A DNA stretch of 64,000 bases from Adiantum capillus-veneris. Taxonomy: Eukaryota > Streptophyta > Polypodiopsida > Polypodiales > Pteridaceae. Both the position numbers and the translations under genes were made by a program. Each line of letters opens with the position of its first letter. The stretch's first letter is position 1. The notes under the pieces were generated by a model. The model made no database searches, was not told the DNA's origin, and saw only the letters and a program-made list of their open reading frames with translations. Location of the stretch: assembly GCA_014529385.2 (NCBI GenBank), contig CM043964.1, forward strand, positions 106,394,087 to 106,458,086, given 5' to 3'. This document shows positions 1 to 11,641 of this stretch, in pieces.

Positions 1-65
1 ATTGTTTTACAATGAGAACTCCGAAAAATGATATCCGTGTTATTCGTGTTAGCTTGCTGCCAACA
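1..65 (-). mobile_element. Start of the 3' LTR of element B (cut by window edge)
   Basis: Read on the minus strand, the coding remnant of element B ends near 105. It is followed by a purine-rich tract (66-79, AAGGAGGGGGGGAA) and then by TGTTGGCAGC, the usual polypurine tract/LTR junction of an LTR retrotransposon. The same arrangement and similar sequence (TGTCAAGGGA, then the purine tract, then TGTT) occurs in element A at 13754-13767. Only the first 65 bases of this LTR lie in the window, so its length and 3' end are unknown. Confidence 0.55.
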
Positions 66-104
66 TTCCCCCCCTCCTTGCCTGTGTCATCCCTTGACAC
101 ATCT

Positions 105-3100
105 TTATGGGCTGAAATAGTCTTCGGACTGGCGGCTTGCGAGGCGGTCTTTAAGCGCATTCAGTGCCTTTTGGTATCTGATTTTCCTTTCTTTATCTGA
201 CACTTGCAAAAATTTCATGGTTACTCTGTTCTTCAACTCCGCCGCTGAGTAGCCTACAATCCTTGAGGTTAGATTGCTGATCACTGGCGCAAATATCTTC
301 ATTCGCCAAGTGAAGAATCCCATGTAGAACGTTTCCTCGAACGCCAGCATATTGTGTGAAGGTAGAAACATGCATCTGGCGTAGAAGCCATAGAGGACTT
401 CTTCGGAGGTTGGCCACCGAGATCGTACCACATACCTTTATTACCCTCAAGGAATGACATCCACAGGGGGCCTACTTGCTTTGGCTCATGGAAAACTTCA
501 ATACATGTGAGCAGCATTTGGCATATTTTATATAACATTGCACATGAGAGATCCGATAGAATTTTGAAGAAGGACATAGCACCCGTTACGATTTTCACCA
601 TGTATTCCTCTATGGCCAGTCCCTTTTCTGGAGCTGGAAATCTTGAGTGGTTCAGCCAGGTTGACCGCTTCTTCGTCAGTGTCTCATGCGCTTTCCAAGT
701 CCTTACTCTTGGTACAGGATAGAAAGTCGGATCTCTTTGCAGGGTGGTAGGTGCTCTTGTGAACAAAATCAAGTACCTTGGGTTTTTGTTCAGCCAGCTC
801 AACCTCCACTTCGGGTGGTCTTTATCTGCGCCATCTATTTGCATGTCTACATAAAGCCTTTCTCTAACCTGTAGTAACTCCACTTTTATCAGAGGGTATG
901 GCAGGGACTATTCATGCCATTGTGCATTGGTTTGATTGGGAGTGAGTTGTGTAACATTGACAGAATGAATAACTCTCAACTCCCAATCCATTGCTGCCTT
1001 CCACTGCTCATCCACCTCTTGTGTAATCTTTTCTTTCAGCGCATCTTCTTCAGCCTATGAGAGTTGGACCATGGGCACCGTGTCTGCATCTGTAATTTTT
1101 ATATGAAAATCATCTACACCACTTAGCTCTGTTGTGGACTGTGTTTCCAGTTTAGCAAATGACACTGAGGGTATATCTATTTGAGGCTGCTCCGAAGTGC
1201 CTGCCTCTTCTTGCATTTCTGGCTTGCCGTCTCTCAGCAGAGCTGGTTAACTCTTTTAAGCTTAGCTATTTCTTTTAGCAATTCTTCTTCTCTTTGGACC
1301 CACATCAAAGACAGGTCCCTCCACTGAGATTGCTCTATCTTTAACTCCAGCTCGAGGTCTTTGTTCTTTTTCTCTAAGGCCTTCTACACTTCATCTGTCC
1401 CTTTGATCGAGGCTCTACAATTGAATTCTCTTGTATTTGCCGCAAGAAAATTGCATGATCATTTATTCTTTGTTCTGAGTATTGTAAAGAAGTGTTTGTG
1501 ACATCCAATTGCACTTGAATTTTTTGAGTTGATAGGGTTGTCGTTAGAAGTTCATTTGTAACTTCTGCCAGCTGTTCATCCTTGGCTTTAGATGCATCTG
1601 ATAACTTTACATCCTTGGCTTTACATGCATCTGATAACTTTGTAAGCAGATCACCTAGCTCCTCCATCTCCTTCTGCTATCTATCTCTGGCGAGCTGATG
1701 TTGTTTAGCTTCGGCTTTCATTTCTTGCACTTGCCTCTGAAGATTGGTGATGACATTCATTCTGTCTTCTAACTCTCCTTGGAGAGCGTCAATCACCATC
1801 TTGAGTTCTTTAGCCTTTGTGTTGTGGCTAAGTGCTGCTGATCGGAGTCTTTTCGTCATATCCTGCATTTGCCTTGCATATTCGTTGACTTGTAGGATTA
1901 CCTCATCATTAGACTGCCAGTCTTCATGTCTTGCCAACTGGGTGGATGTTTCTGCAGCCTCTTTGCGGCTACATCGTGGCAGCTGTTTCTCCTTCTGCTT
2001 TGTCATCTTGAGGCTTTGTGGATGCCTCGGCCGTTTCATGTTGTGTTGAGGTAGAGGGTTGTGTCTCGACCTTCTCTTGCTGTGTTGCAGTAGAGGGTTT
2101 TGTCTCGGCCTTCTCTTGTTGTGCTACAATAGAGGGTGCTGGCTTAGACTTTGTTGTGTCCTCTTGTGCAGTACTTGTTTCCTTTTTTGGCTCGGGTTCT
2201 TTCTCTGGTTGCTACTCTTGTGTAGTGGTTGCCTGTTGTTCAGGCTCCTGTGTAGCTTCGGCTTCTGTGGCTTTCTCTTGTTCAGGCTCAACTTTCTTTC
2301 TCTTTTTGTTGCTCTTGTGTAGCAGTAGCCTCTTGTGTAGATTCTTCTGCTTCTTTAGTTGGCTCCTTTGTGGTGTCTTTACCTCTGTAGGTGATGGTGG
2401 TGGTGTCGCCATAGGATTATCCTGTTGTTCCGTAGGCGGTGAAGTGGGTCGGGGAGACTCGTGACCTTGGTCGTGTTGTGCCTCTTCCCTTGCCCTTTCC
2501 TTGGCTTGTCTCTGGTCCTATGCCTCTTTTGCTTTCCTTGCCTCTTCTTGGGCTTCTTTCAGCTTCAGGGATTCTGCATCTTGATACATTTTTTTCTAAA
2601 GATTTTGTTGGATCTTCAGCCTCTTTTCTCGTGTGATGCTTTGTCCTTGGTCCCTTAAGTCCACTAGGCACCCATTTGTTTGGGTCCATTCCCCGTGCTT
2701 GTCGGCTACGTTAGTAAGCCTGTTTTTCTCTTTCAAAGCGGGGTTGCTTTTGCACGGGCTCTTCTTGGTGTGCGGCCACAGCTCTTCTCTTCATCTCTTC
2801 TCTTCATGCTCTCTTCTCCTCATTATCTTAGCTTTCACTGCTATGTCTTTCCGGCGAGCTTTCAGTCGACTCTTCATCAGATTTGTAAGATCTTTTGGCT
2901 GATCTTGTATCTTGAGGAGACGGTTGTGCTGCCAGTATCCAAGTGTTTTGGTATGGGATAGGTGGCAGGTTGTCGGCCATGCCGATGGCATGGTACGCAA
3001 TTCTTGTCAAGACTTTTGGTGCACCCAGGTACATAATCTTTCCTTCTTTCTTTGCGCCTTTCAGAGTGGTCAAGACATATTGGGCGTGGTCCACCGGTTG

Positions 3101-3936
3101 CCTGGTTGTTGACTTGAGGACTTGTGTGAAAGTGGTGGCAACCGCATGATTTGGTGTGGTATACCTTGGTGGCCTTTTAGCCAAGAAGTGGAAATGGTGG
3201 TGGTATAACCTGGCTGGCTCTTCCACTTGCTTGTGAATTAAATCCGCAAAGGTGGCTACGACGATTTCTTTGGTGAAAGTACTGGCCGTTTTCCTATCCC
3301 TTGCCCTCATCATCATTCCTTCTGTGGGTAATCTGAGTGCTTCTGCCACTATGTCTTTGGTCATTACCACTTCGATTTTATTTCCCTGCGGGTCAGAAAT
3401 TTGTGCAGTTCCATCTTCTTTAATCATGGATAAAAGCTCGTAAGCTTTTTGGAAATCCACACCGCACGGCTCCTGTTCATAAAAGTCTCTAAGTCCTAGC
3501 CTGCGTTGGTTGGCTTCTTTGGTCTCAGGCTTTGCGGCAACATCGTATACTTCTTTCGGTAAGAGTTGCAACTCTACCTGATGTCCCTCCTCACTCTTGA
3601 AACTGCCGATGAACACTGTGGTGTGATGGCTCTTCTAGTTGTTCTTTTGACAGATTTGCTGCCCTGGTGGCTTTGACTGAATCTGGATCCAATTGGTATG
3701 TGGGCAGCTCCTGCAACTTTTCTTTCTGGTTGAGCTTCTTCTTGGCCCTCTCTGCTGCTTGCATGGCTCCTGTTCAGTGAATAGAGTGTCAAAGTTAGCA
3801 GATCTGTCGGATTTTTCTCTAAAATGTTCTTTAGATGAAATGCTGACAATTTTGGTCCAAGTTGCTTCAAATCAATTTTTGAACAAGCATAGAGGTATAA
3901 AAACATGCCAGGAACAAAACTATGAAGTCCAAACAA
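105..3936 (-). pseudogene. Degenerate gag-like reading frame of element B, coiled-coil rich
   Basis: A long minus-strand coding remnant is spread over several frames and broken by stops and shifts. From its N-terminus it shows a Lys/Arg-rich leader (3936-3610), then a folded-looking 260-residue block (3616-2828, with KPETKEANQRRLGLRDFY and PPRYTTPNHAVATTF). A Pro/Glu/Thr/Gln-rich low-complexity part follows (2690-2000), then two coiled-coil blocks (2039-1377) and a C-terminal block (883-105, ending SEDYFSP). Stops at 2212 and 1677 are TAG where CAG is expected. I do not recognise the family and see no protease, RT or integrase motif. The position between a 5' repeat array and a PPT/LTR suggests the gag-type ORF of a non-autonomous LTR element. 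A degenerate host gene is a weaker alternative. Confidence 0.5.
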
Positions 3937-3952
3937 ATTTTTGCAACCAAAC

Positions 3953-4546
3953 TAAATAATCGCGATTATTTACAGATGAGTAATTTTTTCAATATTTTGC
4001 AAACTTGGCATCACAAGCTTGAAGTATATACCAAATACATACTCTGAGTGAAATATGGGCTCATTTGGGTGCATAGGGTGAAAATGGTACTAGATTTTGA
4101 CTTTAGGTTTATGAAATAGTAGATATGAAGGAAATTTGAGATATTGAGCTCCAAATTGGTTCAAACTTGGCTAGTGGGGTTAACACATCATGTACTTTGG
4201 ATGTATGATGCAAAATATCAAAATTCCCCCATTTTGTCTAGAAAATAAATAATCACGATTATTAACTTTTCTACCAAAAACAGTTTTTGGTACAATTTGG
4301 TTCTAGGCATTGTATAGACCCTATGTATGAGATATGAGGTGATTTGGATCAAGAAATGTTGTCCATAACCCAAAAATTGGCTTGCAAAGACTTCTTTGCG
4401 TTTTTTGGCAATTTTCCAAGTTATAGGTGCTCATTTTGGCTCATACTTGATTTTTGGCATGTAATAGGTGTGTACACATGATAGGTGAGGTGATGATATA
4501 ATTTCCAAGCAAAAATGGTGCAAAAGTAAATAATTGTGATTATTTA
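3953..4546. repeat. Palindrome array of element B (3 units, ~285 bp)
   Basis: Three 20-bp palindromes start at 3953 (TAAATAATCGCGATTATTTA, perfect), 4246 (centre CACG, one further change in the right arm) and 4527 (centre TGTG). Spacings are 293 and 281 bp. The sequence between them is A/T-rich and strongly diverged. The array lies immediately 5' of the minus-strand reading frame of element B, so it would be its leader or LTR-proximal region. It has the same layout and the same ATCGCGAT core as the larger array at 18274-20104. Confidence 0.75.
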
Positions 4547-4836
4547 CAACAGTCACAAATCTTTTGCAAAACTTACAACTTTTGACCTAGACACATTCTA
4601 TACACCGGGGGTGGTTATGGAGCAAGCTTTAGAGCGAGCTTTTTTTTTTCCCCACCACCTCTACCTCCCATTGCCGCCCCTTACCACCCATGACCACCAA
4701 CACCCTAGCCCACCACCAGTGGTTGGTGGTGTTAGCTCACTCCCACCATCTGCCACTCCTCCTCCTCCTCCTACCACCACCGCCCATTGCCGCCGGTTCT
4801 CCTCCCACTCTTCCTTCCAGTGGGCTACTCAAGGAC

Positions 4837-4839
<3 letters not shown>

Positions 4840-4894
<55 letters not shown>

Positions 4895-4967
4895 CCCCCC
4901 CTCTCTTTCTCTCTCATTTGTCTCTCTCTCCTCCCTCCCCCCAACACACTCTCTCTTTCTCTCCCTG

Positions 4968-5041
<74 letters not shown>

Positions 5042-5110
5042 CCTCCCTCTCTCGCTCAGTTCCTCCTCTCCTCTCTCTTTTCCTCTCTCCCATTACGGGC
5101 CCCATTAAAT

Positions 5111-5168
<58 letters not shown>

Positions 5169-5332
5169 CTGTCTCTCTCTCTTTATTATGCTGATTTTGT
5201 CTCTCTTTCTCTCTCACTTGTCTATCTCTACCCCCTCACCCCACACCCACACTCTCTTTCTCTCCCTGTCTCTCTCTCTTTCTTGATCTCTCTCCCTTGC
5301 TCTCTCTCTCTCTCTCTCTCTCTCTTTAGAAG
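4840..5332. repeat. (CT)n microsatellite cluster
   Basis: Several (CT)n runs (about 4840-4893, 4971-5034 and 5113-5164, plus shorter ones) are separated by degenerate C/T-rich sequence. The long Ser/Leu open frames here are artefacts of the dinucleotide repeat. The cluster abuts the 5' truncation of the LINE that follows. Confidence 0.95.
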
Positions 5333-6560
5333 ATGCACAAAAGCTTATGGTTGTCCTTGAGAACTTTTGCTTGCATAGTGGGCTGATTGTAAATGAATCC
5401 AAAACAAAGGTTATGCTTGTGAAAACCAACCATAAGGAGAAGCCATGCATTGTGTACAACAACGAGACACTTGAAGTTGTTGAGAGCTTTAAGTACCTTG
5501 GCCTTGAGGTTCCATCCAATCACAAGTGGCATGAATGTGCTATGCGTCGTTTGGAAGCGGGAAAGAGAGCATATTATGCATTTGAGAACATGTGTAATGC
5601 GGGAAACATCAAGTGTTGGGTTCTCAAGAAGTATCTTTTTGATGCATTGGTGACACTGGTTCTTCTTTATGGAGTTGAAGTGTGGGGCGGGAGCATCTCA
5701 AAGTCTACTTGGAAAGAGTTTGAGAATGTCCAAAAGCGTTTTCTTACAAACTTTCTCCAAGTTAAGACACAAACACCATATATGCTCCTACTTCTTGAGT
5801 CGGGATCTCTTCCAATTGAGGTTATGGGCATGGAAAGGGTTGTGGAGTACATGATAAAGATGCGTCAAAACCCCTCACATCGACTTCCTACAATTGCATG
5901 GGAAGCAAGCAAAAAAGTTCAAAAGACGCATAAAAGCAAGATCTTGAGCACAGGATGGATGCAAGACATAAAGAAGTGGTTTGGGAGATGGGATGCATTA
6001 CACTTGCTACATGATGCTTCAATTGACTCTCAAGTGAATGAAGCTTTTCTACAACGCCAATGTATTACGGCTTGGGAGAAATCTGGTGGGTCACGCTTCA
6101 TACATTACACCACCTATATTGCCCCCAACTGAGAGAGGAAACCGTACTCACACTTACATGCTTGAGCCTATTCCCTTGTCCGCGATACGCACTATAGCAG
6201 CAATTCGGCTTAGCTCCCATTTCCTTCGATGCGAGATAGGGCGTTGGGGCAATGGAGAAGAGTCAAATCGATTGTGCACATTATGCTCACTACAAGTTCG
6301 AGAGTCTGAGTACCACACACTACTAGAGTGCTCAGCTTTTGATCACATCCGAACTTGCTTCTCTCACATTTTCAGCCATAACTTAGACCTACACACTTTC
6401 CTCTCCCAGCCAAAGTGTGGGCTCTCCATTGAGACTCTCATCACTACAATTTTGGAGCATCGAGAGTCACTCATCAGCCATACACATACTACATCACATG
6501 TAACTTTGGTCCCATAGGTCATATTTGACCTCCGAGGACGATAATAAAATCTATCTATCT
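5333..6560 (+). mobile_element. LINE 3' part: RT C-terminus, CCHC-type finger and (TATC)n tail
   Basis: The frame from 5347 shows the end of a non-LTR reverse transcriptase: an ESFKYLGLEV motif, then VLLYGVEVWG, typical of the thumb/C-terminal region. A frameshift near 6050-6100 moves the frame to 6038-6517. That part carries a CTLC...EYHTLLEC finger like the RT zinc-binding domain at the C-terminus of plant LINEs. The element ends in GACGATAATAAAATC followed by TATC repeats, so the tail is a tetranucleotide, not poly(A). The 5' half (endonuclease and RT core) is missing. A short copy of the same 3' end lies at 30880-30993. Confidence 0.8.
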
Positions 6561-6561
6561 A

Positions 6562-6644
<83 letters not shown>

Positions 6645-6766
6645 TTCTCTCTCACTTGTCTCTCTCTCCCCCCTCCCCCCCCACACTCTCTCTCTTTCTC
6701 TCTCCCTCTCTCTCACTTGTCTCTCTCTCCCCCCTCCCCCCCCCCCCCATACACACACTCTCTCTT

Positions 6767-6811
<45 letters not shown>

Positions 6812-6823
6812 TGTCTCTCTCCC

Positions 6824-6854
<31 letters not shown>

Positions 6855-6908
6855 ACACACTCTTTTTCTCTCCCTCTCTCTCTCTCTCTCTCACTCACTC
6901 ATCACACA
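6548..6908. repeat. (TATC)n, (CT)n, poly(C) and (CA)n microsatellites
   Basis: The TATC tail of the LINE runs directly into a long (CT)n tract. C-runs (near 6740 and 6820-6840) and a short (CA)n at about 6841-6860 follow. The open frames here are repeat artefacts. The tract probably grew from the retrotransposon tail. Confidence 0.95.
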
Positions 6909-6989
6909 TTCCCTAATTGAATATCAAAAGACAACAATGACAGAATTCACTTTGTTGAAAACTCAAAACAATACCATCATTTGCACAAC

Positions 6990-9900
6990 TCAAGGTAAAT
7001 GTGATATCCCAACAAATGCTAGATTATTACAACAATCTTTTGCAGTCTGTAAAGTTTTGAGCTCGTTATCAGCCAGACTAGACTGATGAATGAACATGTT
7101 GTGGTTTATGTCCATTCCAAACACTCTCAAGTAAATATAATACAAGTGTTTGCAAGCCACATAGGTCATTCCATCCCCTAACCTCCTTTGGAAGTCTCTG
7201 CAAGTACAACTAGGATTCCTAGCTATTGTGACTTGATATTTCTCGCCACGTAACTTTGAGACTTCATGCTTACCAATCTTTACCATTTTCACTTGTTCGA
7301 TGACCATTTCTAGTCCTAGAGCATTGTGGATCCTTTTCAATGCCTCTTCAGAAACACCTTTCCTATACCTTCCCGCACGTCTTTGCCCTTGCACTTCCAT
7401 AGTTTCTGTTGCGATATGAAACCCCGTTAGCTACAAAGACTTTACTTCTAGCATTCTTAAGTTCATGCCCTGTGCCAGTGGCTACTCAAGTGGAGGTCTT
7501 GGAGGCCGCATCACAATATATGGACATACATCCCACACATGTTTGACATCGTCACTACAAAACCATACCCATGTCTCATTGTTACGCCCCTCCCAGTTGC
7601 ATTTTCCCCAAAAACTTGGTGCCGTTGTTCCCTCTACGCATAAATTCACCTTTTTCTTGCACTTTCCTCCTTTGATTTTTCCTTGGCAAGTGAAATTGGA
7701 CCCCGATTTGCACCTACGGATTGCCCACATGGTGTCATTTATGTCAATCTTGATGGCACTAATTGTCACCCCGTCATTCTCCCCATCCATAGAGTGAGCT
7801 TGGGTTACCTGTGATGCATCTCCAAATGACAACTTTTGAGCCTTTCTTTGTCGAGCAAAATTTTCAGTGACATACTCTGGCCTGTGTGAACTATTTTCCT
7901 CCTTGCCTATAACATTGCCGACTGTCTTGCGTCGCCTTCTCATTGTAACCTGGTCTCCAAAAAACTCAGGCACCTTTGGAAGACCAGCTCCTCCAATTGA
8001 ATTGTTCACAACACGGCTAGTTTGTGATGGAGTAGGTGTGTGGAATTGTCGTGAAGGTGCCCTGTCTCTCATCTTGCTTATGCTTGGTCCGCTTCCTATA
8101 TACTTTCCCTCTGTATATGCCATTCTTTTGGATTGTTGAAGAAGAGTGTTCCCAATATCCGAAACTCTTGCATCGTACAAAGAAATTTTAGGCTTGTGAC
8201 CTTCACCTGCTAGCCATAAAGCGAGACGTGACTCTGAGAGATTTTTTCGAGGGATGACCTCGATGCAATAGTCATCTAGAGCCTACAAAACAAGAAATAA
8301 ATATATTTCATTGATATCATGAAGGGTTGATTAAATGGACATCCTACAACCTATTCTAGAATAAATTTGAAAACTCACACCAACAATTTCCTTCCTCCAA
8401 TGAGGGTACCTCACATGCCACCAACTCAACCAGCAATCCATTGGGCCTAGATTCCCATATGCCACCTTTCCTGTTGCCCATCAAGCTCGATTGAATCTAT
8501 ATTGGGCCTCTGCATCTTCACTGCTTTGCGTGCACTGCCACATTCAACACAGTCGCTTCTGCTCGTCTTGAAATGCATTGAGCACATATTTTGTGGTGTG
8601 GATCCCTAGACTTTGTTCCCAAAGGAAAAGGAAAGATCTCTCCCTACCTTTCATCACCATATCCAGACCTCCATAGAAAATTGTGCGCACCCCATTGCGC
8701 TCTAGCACGTTGATCATTTGTTGCCAAAATATCATCTGGGATGTAGTGTCCTCTTCTTTCATCTCACATATGGAAATTGTCATTAATTCTTGGACATTGA
8801 ACATCAACACAAAGCCACATTAACATTGAATTATGTGTCAATATGTGTTTAGTATTGAACATAAAATTAAAACTTGCCTCGGATTGTAAACATGTGCTGC
8901 CATGGTTGTCCATCCTTCTACCCGTCGAACGTGATCAAAGAAAACCCACATCTCCATTTCCATTTCTTCGCATTCTATTGACAAGATCTATGCCTCAACC
9001 GAGCTGGTTGTCGACATCTTGAATACAAAACATCTATCCTCCTCTCTATTAGATTGACCAGGAAAAAGCATGCCGTGGATAAACAAAAATGTCAAGCGTC
9101 TCTTTAAGTCAATTATCAATGACTCCTCTCCACGAGCACTCGACTCCCCACGAAATTTATGCACCCAATTCTTAATTCTGTAAAGAACATCATGAAAGCT
9201 TAGAAATATATAAGACTTTATTAAGTTTTAAAATGCATTTCCCATACCTTTGGCTTTTAACAAGAGGAAATATTTCTTGGAGTAGAATTGACAACTCTAC
9301 TTGTCCGAGCGACATGCATTCACCTGAAGAAGGTTGAAAGACAGCCATTTGGATTTTTCTCAGCCCAGCTTGTATACCAAGCGAATCAACAGCCTCAGCC
9401 GCCAAAGACTTCACCCTTGAAATGGTACTTTTGGATGACCCTAGTTTGACATCATGGTCATGGAAGCCTTGGTGCACCATGGCTCGAGAATAGTGTTTTT
9501 CGGTTGGCATTATGTAGTAAACTTGGCAGCCGCAGGTTTTTCGAATAGCAGGCACATGTTGACAATAAAAGCACTTCAAGGTTCCATACTTTCGCAAGTC
9601 ACCATTTAGCATTGGTCTCTCAATTAGTTTACCTGTAATTTCATGCCTACAATTGTGATTTTGTCACTCTTCCCTTGTACATAAAACAAAAGAATAAGGA
9701 ATACCTGTCCAAGACGATCGGTTGGGTATGCTTGAACACTTGCAAGCACTCTGCAAACACACATTCGAAATCACCTCCACAATAGCTTTTCCTTATAGTT
9801 GCTGGAAATGTGATGTTTGTGGTAGTTGGTTTTGTCCACACATGACCATCCACTCATTGCTCCATTCCATCCATAGCTGACCTCTCGATATTTGGTTGTG

Positions 9901-10398
9901 GTGGAAATTCAAACACCATGTTTCCATTGTAGCTTGATGGAATTTCTTCCACCCACTCCCATTCCGATGATGCGTCAAGGTCTTTATCTTTGGAGATCTC
10001 ATAGTGGAATGTAACGCTAGCTCCACTATGCTAAAGGAATCACCGATTGGAGCCCGGTCCTTCTTACATCCCTCTTGTACTGGGGAGTTTTGGTCAATCA
10101 CCCCATCTTTGGGTGTTTTGTTGGTGGGGTCAAAGTGAAAGTCGTATTTCTCTTCATCATCAGAAGAAAGCAGCAGTATATCGGCAGATTGTAGTGGTGT
10201 AGTAGGTTTCATAGGGGAATCCAAATATGCTACATACTCTGTCGAAACTTTAGCATCCAAAACATAAAGAGGAGAGCTAATAACTTTACCTGCATTGTGC
10301 AAAGGAAATGTTAACACTTCACCTTCAACAGATTTTGCTAGGGCAAACACATTATAACCAGCTGGTGCATTTATGTCAGCTCCAGATATAACCAACAA
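6990..10398 (-). pseudogene. Broken multi-exon SWIM-finger gene, probably transposase-derived
   Basis: Minus-strand coding pieces line up as one gene. From the N-terminus: an acidic leader (10398-9990), a Trp-rich block (DASSEWEWVEEIP near 9960), and a Cys/His block (CFYCQHV, CGCQVYYI, HQGFHDHD; 9600-9440). Then come FDHVRRVEGWTTMAAHVYNPR (about 8930), a block with FLFLWEQSLGIHT (8810-8544), a Cys-rich block (7690-7500) and a C-terminal SWIM finger (CTC...ACKH, about 7205-7150). Introns at 9647-9704, 9178-9247 and 8283-8378 have GT-AG ends and keep the frame; an AG/GCAAGT donor lies at 8878. In-frame stops (8988, 8544 and 7482, plus a TGA near 9858) and a shift near 10000 mark it as inactive. 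SWIM fingers are common in MULE transposases, but I see no clear MULE core, so the family is uncertain. Confidence 0.55.
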
Positions 10399-10474
10399 AG
10401 ATTCTTTTTATGATAGGTGGTGTGGTTTGCCAACCCCCTCACCACCCACGTAAACGATGAAATGTGAGCTTTCC

Positions 10475-10477
<3 letters not shown>

Positions 10478-10532
<55 letters not shown>
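10478..10532. repeat. (GA)n microsatellite
   Basis: Pure GA dinucleotide tract just upstream of the reading direction of the SWIM-finger gene remnant. Confidence 0.95.
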
Positions 10533-10537
<5 letters not shown>

Positions 10538-10752
10538 AAGTGTGATGGAGGTGGGAGGAATGTGTTGGCAAAGTGAGGGACAGGAGGAGAGGATGAGAAG
10601 GGAAGATAGAGGAGAGAGTGAGCGATAGTAGTGAAGGTGCCCTGAGCACAGGATGTAGGTAGAGTGGACAAACGGATTTGGATGTAGTGAAGGGAGGGAC
10701 AGCTAGAGGGAAAGATGATAGAGAAATGGGGTAGAGTTGATAGAGGATTATA

Positions 10753-10975
10753 TAGATAGTCAAGAGAGAGAGAGAGGTTGGAGGAGCGAACTAAGGTAGA
10801 GTGGATATAGGTTTGTATAGATAGTCAAGGGAGGGAGAGGTTGAAGTAGAGCTGAGAGAGAACTCAGGGGTAAAGGTAGAGTGGATAGAGTGGGGTAGGT
10901 AAAGTGGACAGAGGGAGAACTGAGGGGTAAAGATAGAGTGGATAGAGTGGGGTAGGTAAAGTGGACACAGGGATA
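10753..10975. repeat. 57-bp minisatellite and related purine-rich repeats
   Basis: A 57-bp unit (GAACTCAGGGGTAAAGGTAG...) starts at 10860 and again at 10917 with few changes. A shorter TAGATAGTCAAG-containing unit is repeated at about 10756 and 10820. The block is purine-rich on the plus strand and has no coding potential beyond low-complexity Ser/Pro/Leu frames. Confidence 0.75.
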
Positions 10976-11266
10976 TAGAGATGGTGAGTGATGGTAAGTA
11001 GAGAGGTAGAGGAGGAGAGATCACTAATAGATGGAAAAAAATGGTAAGTTGTATTGAGCCATCTCTTTATATAACTCCTTGATACAAGTGAAATAGTGAG
11101 AGTAGGGAGTGTGGAGGTTGAAATGGTTCCAAAGAAAAAAAAAGTGGACGAGTCACTAGCAATGTCACTATTGCCTCCTCAATTTTTTATATTGAAAGCA
11201 ATACTCTCTAGATCTTTAAGGTCTCTTTCTATAGTTTCCTACCACGTTAAAACTCTGTTCTTCTTC

Positions 11267-11268
<2 letters not shown>

Positions 11269-11330
<62 letters not shown>
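11269..11330. repeat. (CT)n(CA)n compound microsatellite
   Basis: A CT tract runs directly into a CA tract. It replaces the place where the rest of the copia 3' LTR would be expected. Confidence 0.95.
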
Positions 11331-11387
11331 ACACATCAACAGATTAGATTCCTTTGACTAGCTTGGGTGTTGGTACCACCACAATTG

Positions 11388-11507
11388 ATGGAGGTTGTGT
11401 ATATTTCCTTATTCTCATATGCAATGAAGAATAAGAGTATGTATACACGTGGGCGCGCGGTCGGACATTGGATGTTTGGGCAAAAGACGGAACACCTTTA
11501 TCCCAGC
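11388..11507 (-). mobile_element. Copia-type 3' LTR fragment
   Basis: On the minus strand AAGTGGGAGA is followed by TGCTGGGATAAAGG and then a segment matching the 5' LTR at 23173-23405. Shared blocks are ACATCCAATGTCCG, a TATGTACAC-like block, and TCTTATTCTTCAT...TATGAGAATAA. Divergence is high, so the two LTRs may be old or from related subfamilies. The distal part is replaced by microsatellite sequence. Confidence 0.6.
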
Positions 11508-11641
11508 AATCTCCCACTTAAAGGCAATGCGCAGATAAGTGAGGCCTACTAGATAAACTACTAGTATGTACTAGAAAACAGGTGAGAGACTCTCTCAACC
11601 TACGCCCACTGGCTCACTCTGTCAATCTACACACAGTCATA

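Noticed and set aside
2018-2464. Cys/Ser-rich plus-strand ORF (148 aa)
   Set aside because: It is the antisense shadow of the Gln/Glu/Thr/Pro-rich linker of element B, whose minus-strand frame is better supported.
4690-5286. Long Ser/Leu-rich open frames as proteins
   Set aside because: They are translations of (CT)n microsatellites. The same holds for Arg/Glu, His/Thr and Cys/Val frames over GA, CA and GT tracts elsewhere.
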